Shown: one piece after another, positions 51,461-60,929 of the stretch | How positions within the stretch are numbered: position 1 is the first letter of the stretch | Layout: the number at the start of each line of letters is the position of its first letter | Origin: Betaproteobacteria bacterium | GTDB lineage: Bacteria > Bdellovibrionota_B > Oligoflexia > Silvanigrellales > Silvanigrellaceae | Direction of reading: 5' to 3' | NCBI GenBank assembly: GCA_016868315.1 | Contig: VGHE01000002.1 | Coordinates: forward strand, 248,001-312,000 | DNA length: 64,000 nt | Position numbers and translations under genes: made by a program | Notes under the pieces: model-generated | Told to the model about the DNA's origin: nothing | What the model saw: the letters and a program-made list of their open reading frames with translations, nothing else | Database searches by the model: none

Positions 51461-52723
51461 ATGAACCGCACACTCTTCCCCCATTTTTTTGCATTTCTCT
51501 TGACGGGTGGATTGCTGGCCTTTCCAGGGGCCTGCCTCGACCTCATTCTCCGTGATTTTTCCTGGAGCCAGGGGCTCTTCGGCACAGCTATGATGCTGCA
51601 GGGTGGGGCGTCTTTCTTGGGGAGTCGGTTTGCCAGCAAGCGCTCGGGTGGTGATGCCTATCGTAAATGGGTTGTGCTCAGTTTGTTGTTTCTGGCTGCC
51701 GGAGTCGTTCTTTACTATTTTGCCGATTGGATCATTTTTCCGCTCGCCCAGGCCGCAGGTGCACCTGAAGGTTTTACATCGTTGCTGCGGCTTCTTGGAA
51801 TCTGCTTCATTGGGTTCGGAATCGGTTGCAACGGCATTCTCAACAACACAGCCGCTTTGGTCAGCGGTAATCCATCGTTCGCACTCAATCTGTTGAACAT
51901 GGGTTTCACGGCAGGCGCAGTGGTGTTGCCCTTATTTGCAAGCCAGTATTTACAGATTTCGGGAGTCACGCAGGGAAATTTGGCCTGGCGTCTTCCTCCA
52001 GCCGTTTTGGTTGGTGCATATGCGGTTCTTTCTTTTTATGTTCTGCGCTCGCCGCATTTGTCGAGACCAGCACCGGTGCAGTCGCACCAAATCAATTCTC
52101 TACGTTGGCGTCTGCCCCTCCCGGTGTGTGCTGCGTGCTTGGTGCTGTTCTGTTACGTAGGCAGTGAAATCAACCTTTCCAATAGCCTTGGTTTGATGTC
52201 GGAAACCATGTTCGGGTTTTCGACCAATGATTCTCGCGTGGCGAGCTCAATATTTTGGGGTGGGTTGTTGGCTGCTCGTTTGTACTTCTGCTTCCGCTCT
52301 CCGCCTGCGTATCTGTACCCTAAAGTCATGACTGCGCTCTCTGCTTTGTGTGTGATTCTTTTCGCATCGTTGCTCTTACGTTTTTTCCAAAGCTTTGAAG
52401 ACGCACTGTTTCTCAGCCGGCTCTGCACGTTGATTTTGGGGCTCTGCATTGGCGGGATGTACAGCCTCGCATTGGGCTCGCTGACTGTGTTTTTTGATTC
52501 CAACCACGCGCGCCATTTTGCAAACATTACCGTTTTGAGCGGTGTGGCTGGAGCTGTCATTCTTCCTTTTTTATTTGGTCAAATCTCAAATGCGGCCGGG
52601 TTGAACAGCGCAACCTTGTTTTTGCTCATCCTTTTGAGTGGTATGGCACTGGGGGCGGCACTGTTGTTTTATGCGAGTCGCCACTTGGGTAGCCGCGACG
52701 CACAGTCTGCGCCGGCTCACTGA
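51461..52723 (+). CDS. MFS transporter
   Basis: A 420-residue membrane protein with about 12 predicted helices, such as FAFLLTGGLLAFPGACLDLI, LGICFIGFGIGCNGILNN and LILGLCIGGMYSLALGSLTV. The pattern fits the major facilitator superfamily, in a sugar-transporter-like branch (N-terminal half with ASFLGSRFASKR in place of the usual loop 2-3 motif). ATG 51461 follows GGAG; upstream codons are not part of it. Substrate is unknown. Its 3' end overlaps the opposite lipoprotein gene by 7 bases. Confidence 0.82.
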   Translation: MNRTLFPHFFAFLLTGGLLAFPGACLDLILRDFSWSQGLFGTAMMLQGGASFLGSRFASKRSGGDAYRKWVVLSLLFLAAGVVLYYFADWIIFPLAQAAGAPEGFTSLLRLLGICFIGFGIGCNGILNNTAALVSGNPSFALNLLNMGFTAGAVVLPLFASQYLQISGVTQGNLAWRLPPAVLVGAYAVLSFYVLRSPHLSRPAPVQSHQINSLRWRLPLPVCAACLVLFCYVGSEINLSNSLGLMSETMFGFSTNDSRVASSIFWGGLLAARLYFCFRSPPAYLYPKVMTALSALCVILFASLLLRFFQSFEDALFLSRLCTLILGLCIGGMYSLALGSLTVFFDSNHARHFANITVLSGVAGAVILPFLFGQISNAAGLNSATLFLLILLSGMALGAALLFYASRHLGSRDAQSAPAH

Positions 52724-53865
52724 TTGGGAATTTTCTCGCTGAAGGCTGCCTTCATGCGGGGCGGCCTTTCTTCGAAGGCACTGAAGACTTCAAGTTTAAT
52801 CTCGTCGGCGCGCACAGCAATCATTACGGGCATGAAACGTGAGAACTTGCTCTCCATGTCGGGTCCTTCTGCTGCTGGACCACTCGACAGATTGAAGAAC
52901 AGGTTGTCGATTTGAACCTTGAGATCGATCTTTTGGGTGGGCGGATAATCCTGCGTGACCCGCTTGCGCACAGCATCGGTCAAAGCCAAGGGTGAAAACA
53001 TCTGGTGAGCCGCAAGAATAGGATTGCGGCTCATGTCGACAGTGACAATATCCACGTCAGAACTCTCAAGTTTCGCCCTTCCGTTCACATAACTTCCGCC
53101 CATATATATTGTGTACTGCGATGCAATTGGACGTTTGTTTTTTTCTTCTTTAAGAAATTGTTGAAAGATACGCGCCACGTCGAAAACCTGTTGCGCTGAG
53201 TAGTTGCCGCGTGAGCCGTCGGGGAAAATGATTTCCCGGAAGACTGCAAGGTAGGAGTCATACGCAGCGGTGAGATCGGTTTTTACTTTTTCATGAGTGC
53301 TGATGATCTTGAGTGGATTCACTGCATAGCTGAGGATGGCATCGAGGCAACGCTTGGGTGCAACAATGGTACTCTTCCACGAGTGGTCGCCCTTGGACGC
53401 AGTGGCATAGGTTTCTTTTACGGTGGCAATGATCGTGTCGCGCAAATCATCGGGCAAAAGGGAGAGTTCTGTAAACCCATCGACTTGCGGGAGTCCATCT
53501 TTCGCGCAGACGCCTACGTAGCGCTTCCACTCGTCGGCATCGAAAACAACACGCAGCAGCTTCTGCTTCGAGGCCTGGGAACCAATCATGGATTTTGCTT
53601 TTTCAATGATTTGGTTGCGCTCGTCGGGGCTCACCTTTGAGGTGGCCGTGGCGAGCTTGGTGAGCAGGTCTTTATTCTCAACGAGTCGTTCTAGGGGGTT
53701 CGTCTTGAGAATGCTCAGCGCCCCCTGAAGCTGTTCGTCGGTTTCGGAGCGCAAACCCGTATCGTTGTGTGACCTGGACTTGCAACTGCCGAGAATGACG
53801 GTTGAACCTAGGAGGATTGCGAAAATTGGTAACATTTTCTTTGACGCAGTGGGCGTTCGGAACAT
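52717..53865 (-). CDS. Lipoprotein with nucleotidyltransferase-type motif
   Basis: A 382-residue protein. The N-terminal signal ends in a lipobox (VILGSCKS), so it should be a lipoprotein outside the cytoplasm. The first half is helical (about 40-190). Near 253-275 it reads YMGGSYVNGRAKLESSDVDI, which fits the GS-xxx-G...SDxD core of the pol-beta-like nucleotidyltransferase fold, with the two metal-binding aspartates. A third acidic strand, KIDLKVQID, follows at about 308-317. I see no toxin, antitoxin or immunity gene beside it. The reaction and substrate are unknown; catalytic activity outside the cytoplasm would be unusual. ATG 53865 follows AGGAG. It ends inside the MFS gene's 3' end. Confidence 0.8.
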   Translation of the reverse strand: MFRTPTASKKMLPIFAILLGSTVILGSCKSRSHNDTGLRSETDEQLQGALSILKTNPLERLVENKDLLTKLATATSKVSPDERNQIIEKAKSMIGSQASKQKLLRVVFDADEWKRYVGVCAKDGLPQVDGFTELSLLPDDLRDTIIATVKETYATASKGDHSWKSTIVAPKRCLDAILSYAVNPLKIISTHEKVKTDLTAAYDSYLAVFREIIFPDGSRGNYSAQQVFDVARIFQQFLKEEKNKRPIASQYTIYMGGSYVNGRAKLESSDVDIVTVDMSRNPILAAHQMFSPLALTDAVRKRVTQDYPPTQKIDLKVQIDNLFFNLSSGPAAEGPDMESKFSRFMPVMIAVRADEIKLEVFSAFEERPPRMKAAFSEKIPNQ

Positions 53866-54046
53866 TGTCCAGGGCTCCTAGCTCAGTTTGCTTATTGTAA
53901 ATAATTTGCACAATTATCGCTGCCTGTTGCATTCAGAGTCAAGTTCAACCCGCGACAAATTCGTTACTCTTAATTAAGGGCTGGACGGCCTCAGCAAGCC
54001 TTGCTAGCTGACTGGCCAGAAGCGGGAGACCCAACGAGGTAGGCTC

Positions 54047-55066
54047 ATGGAATCGCGTTTTTCACGCAGACAAATTTTGAAACTGATGGGGCTCTCATTG
54101 TGTAGCCCGGCCTTTTCGAAATTAGCCGTGGCCGCAGATACGCCGTGGGTACTTGGCTTTGGCTCTTGCATGGACACGCGCAAGAATCAGAGCTTCTGGG
54201 AGACACTCAACGCACGTTCTTTCAGTCACTTTGCATTTCTCGGTGATAATCTCTACCCCGAGCGCGACACCCTTATCGGACTTGAAACTGCATACCAAAA
54301 GCTTGGTCTTTCTGAAGGCCTGAAAAAGCTGCGCGAACGAGTTTCCGTTTCGGCAATCTGGGATGACCACGATTTTGGTGCTGACAATGCCGATGCAAGT
54401 TTACCTTTTCGCCGCGAGTCGCTTGCACTGTTCAGAATCTTTTGGACGCAGGATTATGCGAGCGACGACGACGGAATTTATTCGAGCCAGATGTTCGAGC
54501 ATCAGGGGCGAAAAATTCATCTCATTCTGTTGGATGCGCGCTTCAATCGCACGGCTTATGAAAGCCCCAAGAAGCTTGATTCAAATTTGACTTCGAGCAA
54601 GCCATTCGAGCCCTCTCTTTTGGGAGCGAGGCAATGGGAGTGGCTCGAGGCTGAGCTCAATCGTCCCGCAGATTTGAAGATCATTGGTTCAAGCATTCAG
54701 GTTCTCTCTGCCGAGCATCGTTTTGAGAAATGGATGAACTACCCCGATGAATACGAGCGCCTTGTGGGAATTCTTGGGCGCATTTCTGCACCCACACTGA
54801 TTCTCTCGGGCGACCGACATCTGCACGAAATCAGTAAGAAACAGTTGGTGAGTGGCCGCGCACTGTACGATTTTACCTCAAGCGGATTCAATAAAGCTGA
54901 GGGGCTCTCGCGGTTCGAACGCAACAAGCTGCGCGTGCAGCGTAATCTTGATGATGGTTTTGGAGAAGTGCAGATCCGCTGGGTCGACAACGTTGCCTAC
55001 GTTTCCATGTCTATGATCGACAAAACCGGTGAGGTGCGTTTCACGCACTCAGATTTCGTGGTCTGA
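54047..55066 (+). CDS. PhoD-like phosphatase, Tat-exported
   Basis: A 339-residue metallophosphatase. The twin-arginine signal SRRQILKLMG starts at residue 5 and ends near KLAVAAD. Catalytic parts of the PhoD family: VLGFGSCMD, HFAFLGDNLYPERD, IWDDHDFGADNAD (metal ligands) and LILSGDRHLHE at the end. It is shorter than classical PhoD. It should cleave phosphodiesters or monoesters outside the inner membrane. A start of ATG 54047 follows a GGTAGGCTC region. A bidirectional terminator follows it. No PHO box was found just upstream. Confidence 0.88.
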   Translation: MESRFSRRQILKLMGLSLCSPAFSKLAVAADTPWVLGFGSCMDTRKNQSFWETLNARSFSHFAFLGDNLYPERDTLIGLETAYQKLGLSEGLKKLRERVSVSAIWDDHDFGADNADASLPFRRESLALFRIFWTQDYASDDDGIYSSQMFEHQGRKIHLILLDARFNRTAYESPKKLDSNLTSSKPFEPSLLGARQWEWLEAELNRPADLKIIGSSIQVLSAEHRFEKWMNYPDEYERLVGILGRISAPTLILSGDRHLHEISKKQLVSGRALYDFTSSGFNKAEGLSRFERNKLRVQRNLDDGFGEVQIRWVDNVAYVSMSMIDKTGEVRFTHSDFVV

Positions 55067-55089
55067 GAGCAGCTTCGACGATCATAAAT

Positions 55090-55120
55090 AAAAAGGGTGC
55101 CCGTGTGCGGCACCCTTTTT
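55090..55120. terminator. Bidirectional terminator
   Basis: AAAAAGGGTGC (55090-55100) pairs with GCACCCTTTTT (55110-55120) over a nine-base loop, with A/T runs on both sides. It serves the plus-strand phosphatase and the minus-strand broken lipoprotein gene. Confidence 0.92.
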
Positions 55121-55845
55121 ATTCTCCGCCATATATGTATTTATACTGGTTTGGGATGCTGTTGCGATCGAAAGTCGGATCGTTGTCGTAAAGGGAACCC
55201 TCTGCGTCATCGATCCCGAGTGCAGCATCGAGTGTCACTGTGTCGTCGTCCATGCCTGCAGCGTGATAATTGATGCGCATGCGCATATTCGCGGAGACCT
55301 GTGCGATGAACCAATCCGCTCGCATTAGCGGGAGCGGTTGTGAGAAGAGTAGCCCTGACGGATTATCCTCAGCTCTGCAGCGCTCGGATTCACGCTTCTC
55401 GACCTCTGAAATAGTGCCGTATGCGCCTTGAACTGCAGGATCAACCTTTTGAGCTGCTTCGCGCATCTGTTTCGCCATGCGCAATAGAATGGGATGATTG
55501 GGGACTGGAAGTCCCTGTTTGAAGGTATGAACATCCGGGTTGATAAATTTTGCTTTGATCCGCTGGAGCACCGGTCTTAAAAAGACCTTTTTCGGCGAGT
55601 GCGGCGAGATTTCCAATGTCGCCCGTGTTGCCGGCATTGGTTCCATTCTGTCCTTGGCAGGAATAGCACTTTGATTCAAATATTTCCTTCACCCGTTGCT
55701 GCAGTGCGAGGTACGAAAGTGCTTCATCGCTCCTCTGGACAACTTTTCGACTTTCAGGGGTAATGATTTCGTTCGTTGATTTTCTGGAGTTGCAAGCGGT
55801 GGTGGCAAGCACCAGCACTCCAACAAAAAAGAAGTTTGCAGACAT
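55119..55845 (-). pseudogene. Broken cytochrome-c-like lipoprotein gene (frameshift)
   Basis: Two overlapping minus frames belong to one original protein. The first (from ATG 55845) has a lipobox (VLATTACNS), then FESKCYSCQGQNG and SKIYQ, typical of c-type cytochrome lipoproteins, but its second half is nonsense. The matching C-terminal half (DVHTFKQGLPVPNHPILLRM, ending YIYGGE) reads on in another frame. The frame change lies near 55535-55560, probably close to the AAAATTT run. The heme motif reads CxxCQ, so the axial His is lost. Both faults fit a decaying gene. An assembly error is the alternative for the frameshift, but it does not explain the His loss. Confidence 0.75.
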
Positions 55846-56013
55846 GGTTGCCTCGAGCTCAGAGACAGCCCAGCTGATCGGAGAAAAAAATGGGTCTAAA
55901 ATAAATTTTCACAAATCAGGCATAAAAAATCAGGTCTTACTCCTAATTAAAAAGAAAGACCCAAAATTAAATTAAAGAAATTTGCTGAGCCGAAAAACAC
56001 TGAAATGAGTTAT

Positions 56014-57891
56014 CTATTTTAGATCCCGAATCTCAACGCTCTGTGCAGGCAATCCAGGAAAGTGGACTTCACACAGATTGACGCGCAGCTGCAACCCTTC
56101 TGCTGGAGCGGTGCCGCGCAGCACAACCTGATAATGAAGGTTTCCGTTCTCGATGCGGCCACATGTTGCTGATAACAAATATTTTTTCCGTTCACCCATT
56201 GCCGTTTGAATGTCTTTGAGCTCAATTTTTTGCCAATCGGAGAACTCCTGGAGAGGATCCGAGCAGAAGACCAATCGTCCGAGGTGTGCATTTACGGTCG
56301 CGAGCAAATGGCGCTGTTCGCGCGTCATCTGCTGGCTTCCATCACGCAGTATGACCACATCTGGGTCATTGCCAAAGCACACGCCGTCGAGAAGTGAGCG
56401 TGTGACGGTGTTGACGAGTGTTGCTCGGGTTGAGACCTTTTCTCGGCTGGCAGCAGCGCCCATCTCGTTGTTCTCCCACGTCTCGCCGACATCGGGGCCA
56501 ATGCGCGAGTAGTCGCAGCGGCCGTAGGCCGAGCTTAGGGTTGCACCGCACGAAAGAAGTTTCGCACCGTGCTTGCGACATTCATCGTAGAGGAATTGAT
56601 GTGCTCGTGCTGCACGCTGAGCGCGAGTCATGCCGTTCGCAGGGATACGTGCTGTTGCATAAAGAAAATCAGCTTTGAGAAAAGTACATCCCCAATCGGT
56701 GAAATAGGTGCGCAGCACTTCGCGCAGATGATTCTTGAACTCATCATTTTCGGTATCAAGGGCAAAGAATAGTCCACCCCAAAGCGGATGGTTGCCACAC
56801 ACCACAGGCTGACCAGAGCGGTCTTTCAAAACCCACTCAGGATGCATTTTTACCAAATATGAGTGCTCTAGCGCGATGAATGGGGCACACCAAATTCCGC
56901 AGTCGAGGCCTTTTCTCTTAGCCTCCGTGAAAACGGGCTTGAGTCCGTTGGGAAAACCTGGCGACATTTTGAGCCAGTCACCAACAGCTGATTGATAGCC
57001 GTCATCGACTTGAAACACACCATAAGCGTGCTCGGGGGCAATTCCGGCCAAATCAGCTTCAAGCGTTTGCTCGGAAATATTGTTGTAGCGGTGGTACCAG
57101 CTCGTGTATCCCCGCGTCGGTGAAAGCTTTGCAGTGAATTCTTCATGTGTTTCGCCACGAGAAACACGCTCATGCAGTCGAACCAATTTCATCCACAAGC
57201 GAGTGACCGCCGAGAGGTCTGGCAAGAATGTATTACCGGGATCGGCAATCATCCATGAGCCAAGCAGCAGTTCACCACCCGACGAGTCGCGTGGCGACTG
57301 AATATTCGCAAAGTCAGCACCTTCACATTCGAGTGCGATATCAACCGTTCGCTCATTCAAATTGATCTCAAAAACTGTGGAAAAAAGGTCTTCATCAAGT
57401 GCGCCATAGAAGGCATTGTGTGCGGTGCCCTCGAGGGACGTGTAGGTAAACGACCAACTATGAAACACGCCAGGCTGCTGTGCATAACGATAGAAGCTGG
57501 AATCTCCAAAAACCTCGCGTTCGGGGTACGACTCCGGGTGAAGGATATCGGTTTTTCCGAGCAGCGGTGATTCGCTCCAGCACTGATAGCCGTTTGCCAG
57601 GGCAGATTCGGCATGGTTGTGAGTTCTAAAACCACAAACACGGAGCCACTTAAAGGGCCACTGTAAGGGGGCTGTGTTACCGAGCACCTTTATACGGAGT
57701 GACCACTGATTGTAGGCGCGTAATCCGACTGCAGCGAGGTTTTCGCGTTTGAGTGTGAATGCAGCCAGACCTTGTTGTCCTGGAAGCTCAAGATGTGCCT
57801 CGTATTCGCTTTCAGAGCGCTGGGCAAAGCGTGCGGCACGGTTAAACAGTTGTGACTTTTCGAATGTCGCCTCAATAAATAGATGGCTCAT
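56014..57891 (-). CDS. Alpha-galactosidase, GH36
   Basis: A 625-residue glycoside hydrolase of family 36. The TIM-barrel catalytic part starts near 270 (SPTRGYTSWYHRYNNI, VFQVDDGYQS). The nucleophile Asp is near 406 (LKADFLYAT) and the acid/base Asp near 466 (RIGPDVGETW). The N-terminal beta-sandwich is present. There is no signal peptide, so it is cytoplasmic. It removes alpha-galactosyl units from melibiose- or raffinose-type sugars. ATG 57891 overlaps the stop of the permease gene (ATGA) with a GGAG site. It is the final gene of the importer operon. Confidence 0.93.
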   Translation of the reverse strand: MSHLFIEATFEKSQLFNRAARFAQRSESEYEAHLELPGQQGLAAFTLKRENLAAVGLRAYNQWSLRIKVLGNTAPLQWPFKWLRVCGFRTHNHAESALANGYQCWSESPLLGKTDILHPESYPEREVFGDSSFYRYAQQPGVFHSWSFTYTSLEGTAHNAFYGALDEDLFSTVFEINLNERTVDIALECEGADFANIQSPRDSSGGELLLGSWMIADPGNTFLPDLSAVTRLWMKLVRLHERVSRGETHEEFTAKLSPTRGYTSWYHRYNNISEQTLEADLAGIAPEHAYGVFQVDDGYQSAVGDWLKMSPGFPNGLKPVFTEAKRKGLDCGIWCAPFIALEHSYLVKMHPEWVLKDRSGQPVVCGNHPLWGGLFFALDTENDEFKNHLREVLRTYFTDWGCTFLKADFLYATARIPANGMTRAQRAARAHQFLYDECRKHGAKLLSCGATLSSAYGRCDYSRIGPDVGETWENNEMGAAASREKVSTRATLVNTVTRSLLDGVCFGNDPDVVILRDGSQQMTREQRHLLATVNAHLGRLVFCSDPLQEFSDWQKIELKDIQTAMGERKKYLLSATCGRIENGNLHYQVVLRGTAPAEGLQLRVNLCEVHFPGLPAQSVEIRDLK

Positions 57892-58715
57892 TTTCCTGCT
57901 CCCATGGTCAGTCCGCGAATAAAATGTTTTTGGAGAAATGCGAAAATTAGCACCGGAGGAATAGCGGCAATAACCGCTCCGGCACTCTGCAGATGGTAGC
58001 TCGCAATCCATTGCCCTTTAAGGTTCTGCAGTCCGGCCGTAATGGGTTTGAGTTCATCTGTTTGAATCAGAATCAATGACCACAAATAATCGTTCCAAAT
58101 CCAAGTGAACAGCAGGGTGGCAAGTGCTGCAAGCGCAGGGCGCATCAGTGGAATGACCATGGTTGAATAGATCCGCCATTCACTGCATCCATCGACACGC
58201 GCGGCTTCAATTATGCCATCGGGGATGGTGCGGATGAAATTGCGCATAAAGAAAGAAGCAAAGCCAAGCTGAAATGCAACGTGGAATAAAATGACTCCAA
58301 GCCGGGTGTCATAGGTGTTCAGATATTGGTTCGAAAGATAGAAAACAGGAATCAGCAGGATCTGAAAAGGCAAAAGCATACCGCCCAGAAAAACCAGCAT
58401 GAGTTTCTTGTTCCAACGGAAACGTAGCTTGGCGAGAACATAGCCATTGAGTGACGAGAAGAACAGCACAGCCAGAACGGTTGGTACAGTAATGATGAGA
58501 GAGTTGAGGAAGTAGGTAGAGAATTTCCCCACCGTGAACGCTTCCACATAATTCTGAAGACTGAAGTTTCGTGGCAAGCTCCAGTAGCGGCCTTCGTTTA
58601 ACTCTTCGAGTGTTTTGATGCTTGTGAGAAGGCTTGCGAGGATGGGTGAAATCCACAGCAGCAACAGCAGTGTCGCAAAAATCCAATAAACAGGACCTCG
58701 GCTTTTGGGTTCCAT
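57888..58715 (-). CDS. Sugar ABC transporter permease, MalG type
   Basis: A 275-residue permease with six membrane helices (IFATLLLLLWISPILASLL at the start; the last near AVIAAIPPVLIFAFL). The EAA loop, contacting the ATPase, is EAARVDGCSEWRIYSTMVIP. The sequence SLPRNFSLQNYVEAF is typical of CUT1 permeases. It is 5 bases after the MalF-type gene, so the pair forms the translocation pore. ATG 58715 is used. Its product imports sugar for the GH36 enzyme encoded next. Confidence 0.93.
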   Translation of the reverse strand: MEPKSRGPVYWIFATLLLLLWISPILASLLTSIKTLEELNEGRYWSLPRNFSLQNYVEAFTVGKFSTYFLNSLIITVPTVLAVLFFSSLNGYVLAKLRFRWNKKLMLVFLGGMLLPFQILLIPVFYLSNQYLNTYDTRLGVILFHVAFQLGFASFFMRNFIRTIPDGIIEAARVDGCSEWRIYSTMVIPLMRPALAALATLLFTWIWNDYLWSLILIQTDELKPITAGLQNLKGQWIASYHLQSAGAVIAAIPPVLIFAFLQKHFIRGLTMGAGK

Positions 58716-58719
58716 GGTT

Positions 58720-59646
58720 TCAGCTCCGTCCTGTTTCGTCTTTCAGAGTCTGTTTCAAGTAGAGAAGAATGAGCAGCAAACTGATGGCGAAAAGCACCAC
58801 TGATATGGCGGCGCCATAGCCATATCGAAAATTCTCAAACGTCTGCTGGTACATGTACAGTGCAAGAACGTTGGAGCTGTTAGCAGGTCCACCGGCAGTC
58901 ATAATTGAAATCAGGTCAAATGCTCGAAGGGCGCCAATCATAGTCACAATCACTACAATAACAGTGGCTGGGCGTAGCATGGGAAGAATGATGAACCAAA
59001 GCATCTGCCATTTGCTGACCCCCTCAATTTCGGCGGCCTCAATCACATTCTTCTGAAGGTTCGAGAGTCCTGCCAGGTAAAGAACCATGCAATAGGCGGC
59101 ATGTGGCCACGATGCGGCCGCAATGAGCCCAGCAGTCGCCCAGCGTTCGCTCGCCATCATCGTGAAATTTTCGCCAGCACCTAAAATTCCGAGAGCCTTC
59201 AAGATGTATTCGACCAAACCAAACTCGGGTTGGAGAAACCAACTCCAGATGGTTCCGACGACCACAAGGCTAAAAACCATCGGCATAAAGAGAAGGGATT
59301 TGTAAAAGCTGGCTGCTTTGGCTTTGACGTGGAAGAACAAGGCCAAAGCTAAGCCAAGAGGAGCCGATAGACTAAAGAAGAGTAGCCAGGCAATGTTGTT
59401 TTTCAGCGACATCCAAAACACTTCGTCTTGCCAAAGGTCAATGAAGTTTTGAAAGCAGCTCGTGTCGCTGCCAAAACACAGCGGTAAAACCTGAGTGCTT
59501 ACACCATCCCATTGCGTCACGCTGAGATACATCGAGAAGAAAATCGGAAAAATCACATAGAGACCATACAAAAGCAGCGACGGCGCGAGAAAGCGCCAGG
59601 CTGTTTTGTGGTCACGTTTTTGCATGAACGACAACGCGCCTACCAT
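58720..59646 (-). CDS. Sugar ABC transporter permease, MalF type
   Basis: A 308-residue CUT1 permease with about six helices: FLAPSLLLYGLYVIFPIFFS, NNIAWLLFFSLSAPLGLALA and so on. The EAA loop is EAAEIEGVSKWQMLWFIILP. The start is uncertain: TTG 59673 overlaps the stop of the binding-protein gene, and ATG 59646 has AAGG upstream at a long spacing; I use 59646. It pairs with the MalG-type permease. Confidence 0.92.
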   Translation of the reverse strand: MVGALSFMQKRDHKTAWRFLAPSLLLYGLYVIFPIFFSMYLSVTQWDGVSTQVLPLCFGSDTSCFQNFIDLWQDEVFWMSLKNNIAWLLFFSLSAPLGLALALFFHVKAKAASFYKSLLFMPMVFSLVVVGTIWSWFLQPEFGLVEYILKALGILGAGENFTMMASERWATAGLIAAASWPHAAYCMVLYLAGLSNLQKNVIEAAEIEGVSKWQMLWFIILPMLRPATVIVVIVTMIGALRAFDLISIMTAGGPANSSNVLALYMYQQTFENFRYGYGAAISVVLFAISLLLILLYLKQTLKDETGRS

Positions 59647-59669
59647 GGCAATGTGTGTCCTTTTAAAGT

Positions 59670-60896
59670 TCAACGGTGAACGCGTTTGCGCGTGTTCTCA
59701 ATGCGGGTCAGAATTGCATCCGTACGATCTGGATGACGCAGGAATTCAACGAACCCGTCCATTCCCACTTTTGCAACTTCAGGCTCAGCATCGCGATCAA
59801 AGAATTGCGAAAGTCCTGTTGCTTGACCAAGAATCTGCTGTCCTGATTTCAAGAATGTGTTCTTGACGTCGATCTTTGCCTTGTTGTTAACCGGCAGAAG
59901 ACCAGTTACTTCGTTGTATTTTTGTTGGATGTCAGCACGCGCAAGGAAGCTCATGAACACTTTGGCGTTAGCTTTGTTCTTAGCTTTTGATGGAATGAAA
60001 TAAACGTCGGTCGGCGCGACTTGGGCTGTTGGGACTTTCGGGTCGATGATGGGGAAGGGAAAGAAATCAACTTGCGCCCTCACGGCCGATGGAATTTCCG
60101 ATGAAATGAAATTTCCCATCAAGTACATTGCAGCTTTACCCTGCCACATCAATGCCGAAGCCTCTTGCCAGGTCATAGCGGCAGCCGTTTCAGGGAAGGC
60201 GCCCACTTTAACCAATTGCGCCCATGTTGACATGGTTTTCTTCACCTCAGCTGAGGTGTAGTTGCCTTTGCCCGCAAGCAAATTCATATGAAAGGCATAA
60301 CCATTGACGCGCATGTTGATGAAATCGAACCAAGCCGCTGCTGGCCAAGCCTGCTTCGTACCAATGGCAATGGGGGTGATGCCCGCCGCTTTGAGCTTCT
60401 GAGCTGCAGCAATGAGCTCGTCCCAGCTTTTAGGTGCCGCTGAAAGACCCGCCTTCTGGAATAAATCTTTGCGGTAGTAGAAGCCCCAGTGATAATAGTT
60501 GGTGGGCATCAGGTACTTTTTGCCATTAAAGCTGATCGCTGCCAGCGCACCTTCCGAGAACTGACCTGCGGCTCCAGAAAAAACGTCGTCGAGTGGCTCA
60601 ACAAGATTTTTGTCGACAAAAAATTTGGCACGGTTGCCAGCGAACCATGTTGCGACATCGGGTGGATTGTTGGGGAGCCAAGTGCGGATCTGCACTTTGT
60701 AAGACTCATGGTCGATGGTGTTGACCTTAACATTTATATTGGCGTGCTCTTTTTTGAATTCGGCAAGAATGGTTTCAAAGGCTTTCTTTGAGGTTGGATC
60801 GGAGTGCATTGAATTGATGACCAGCTCGCCTCCGGTCGCAAAAGCCACCGAGGCAAAACTCATCAGGCCGAGGCCAATCACTTTCAACAACTTCAT
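59670..60896 (-). CDS. Sugar-binding protein of ABC importer
   Basis: A 408-residue periplasmic binding protein of the family I sugar group. Signal peptide MKLLKVIGLGLMSFASVAFA. Mature start ELVINSMHSDPTSKKAFETI; PDVATWFAGNRAKFFVDKNL and YYHWGFYYRKDLFQKAGLSA are CUT1-SBP landmarks. ATG 60896 follows AAGGGG. The set of binding protein, MalF, MalG and GH36 in this order points to alpha-galactosides as substrate. The ATP-hydrolysing subunit is not in the window. The gene starts 55 bases after the hemE stop. Confidence 0.92.
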   Translation of the reverse strand: MKLLKVIGLGLMSFASVAFATGGELVINSMHSDPTSKKAFETILAEFKKEHANINVKVNTIDHESYKVQIRTWLPNNPPDVATWFAGNRAKFFVDKNLVEPLDDVFSGAAGQFSEGALAAISFNGKKYLMPTNYYHWGFYYRKDLFQKAGLSAAPKSWDELIAAAQKLKAAGITPIAIGTKQAWPAAAWFDFINMRVNGYAFHMNLLAGKGNYTSAEVKKTMSTWAQLVKVGAFPETAAAMTWQEASALMWQGKAAMYLMGNFISSEIPSAVRAQVDFFPFPIIDPKVPTAQVAPTDVYFIPSKAKNKANAKVFMSFLARADIQQKYNEVTGLLPVNNKAKIDVKNTFLKSGQQILGQATGLSQFFDRDAEPEVAKVGMDGFVEFLRHPDRTDAILTRIENTRKRVHR

Positions 60897-60929
60897 GAAC
60901 ATCCCCTTCAACATAAAAGTGAGTGAACA

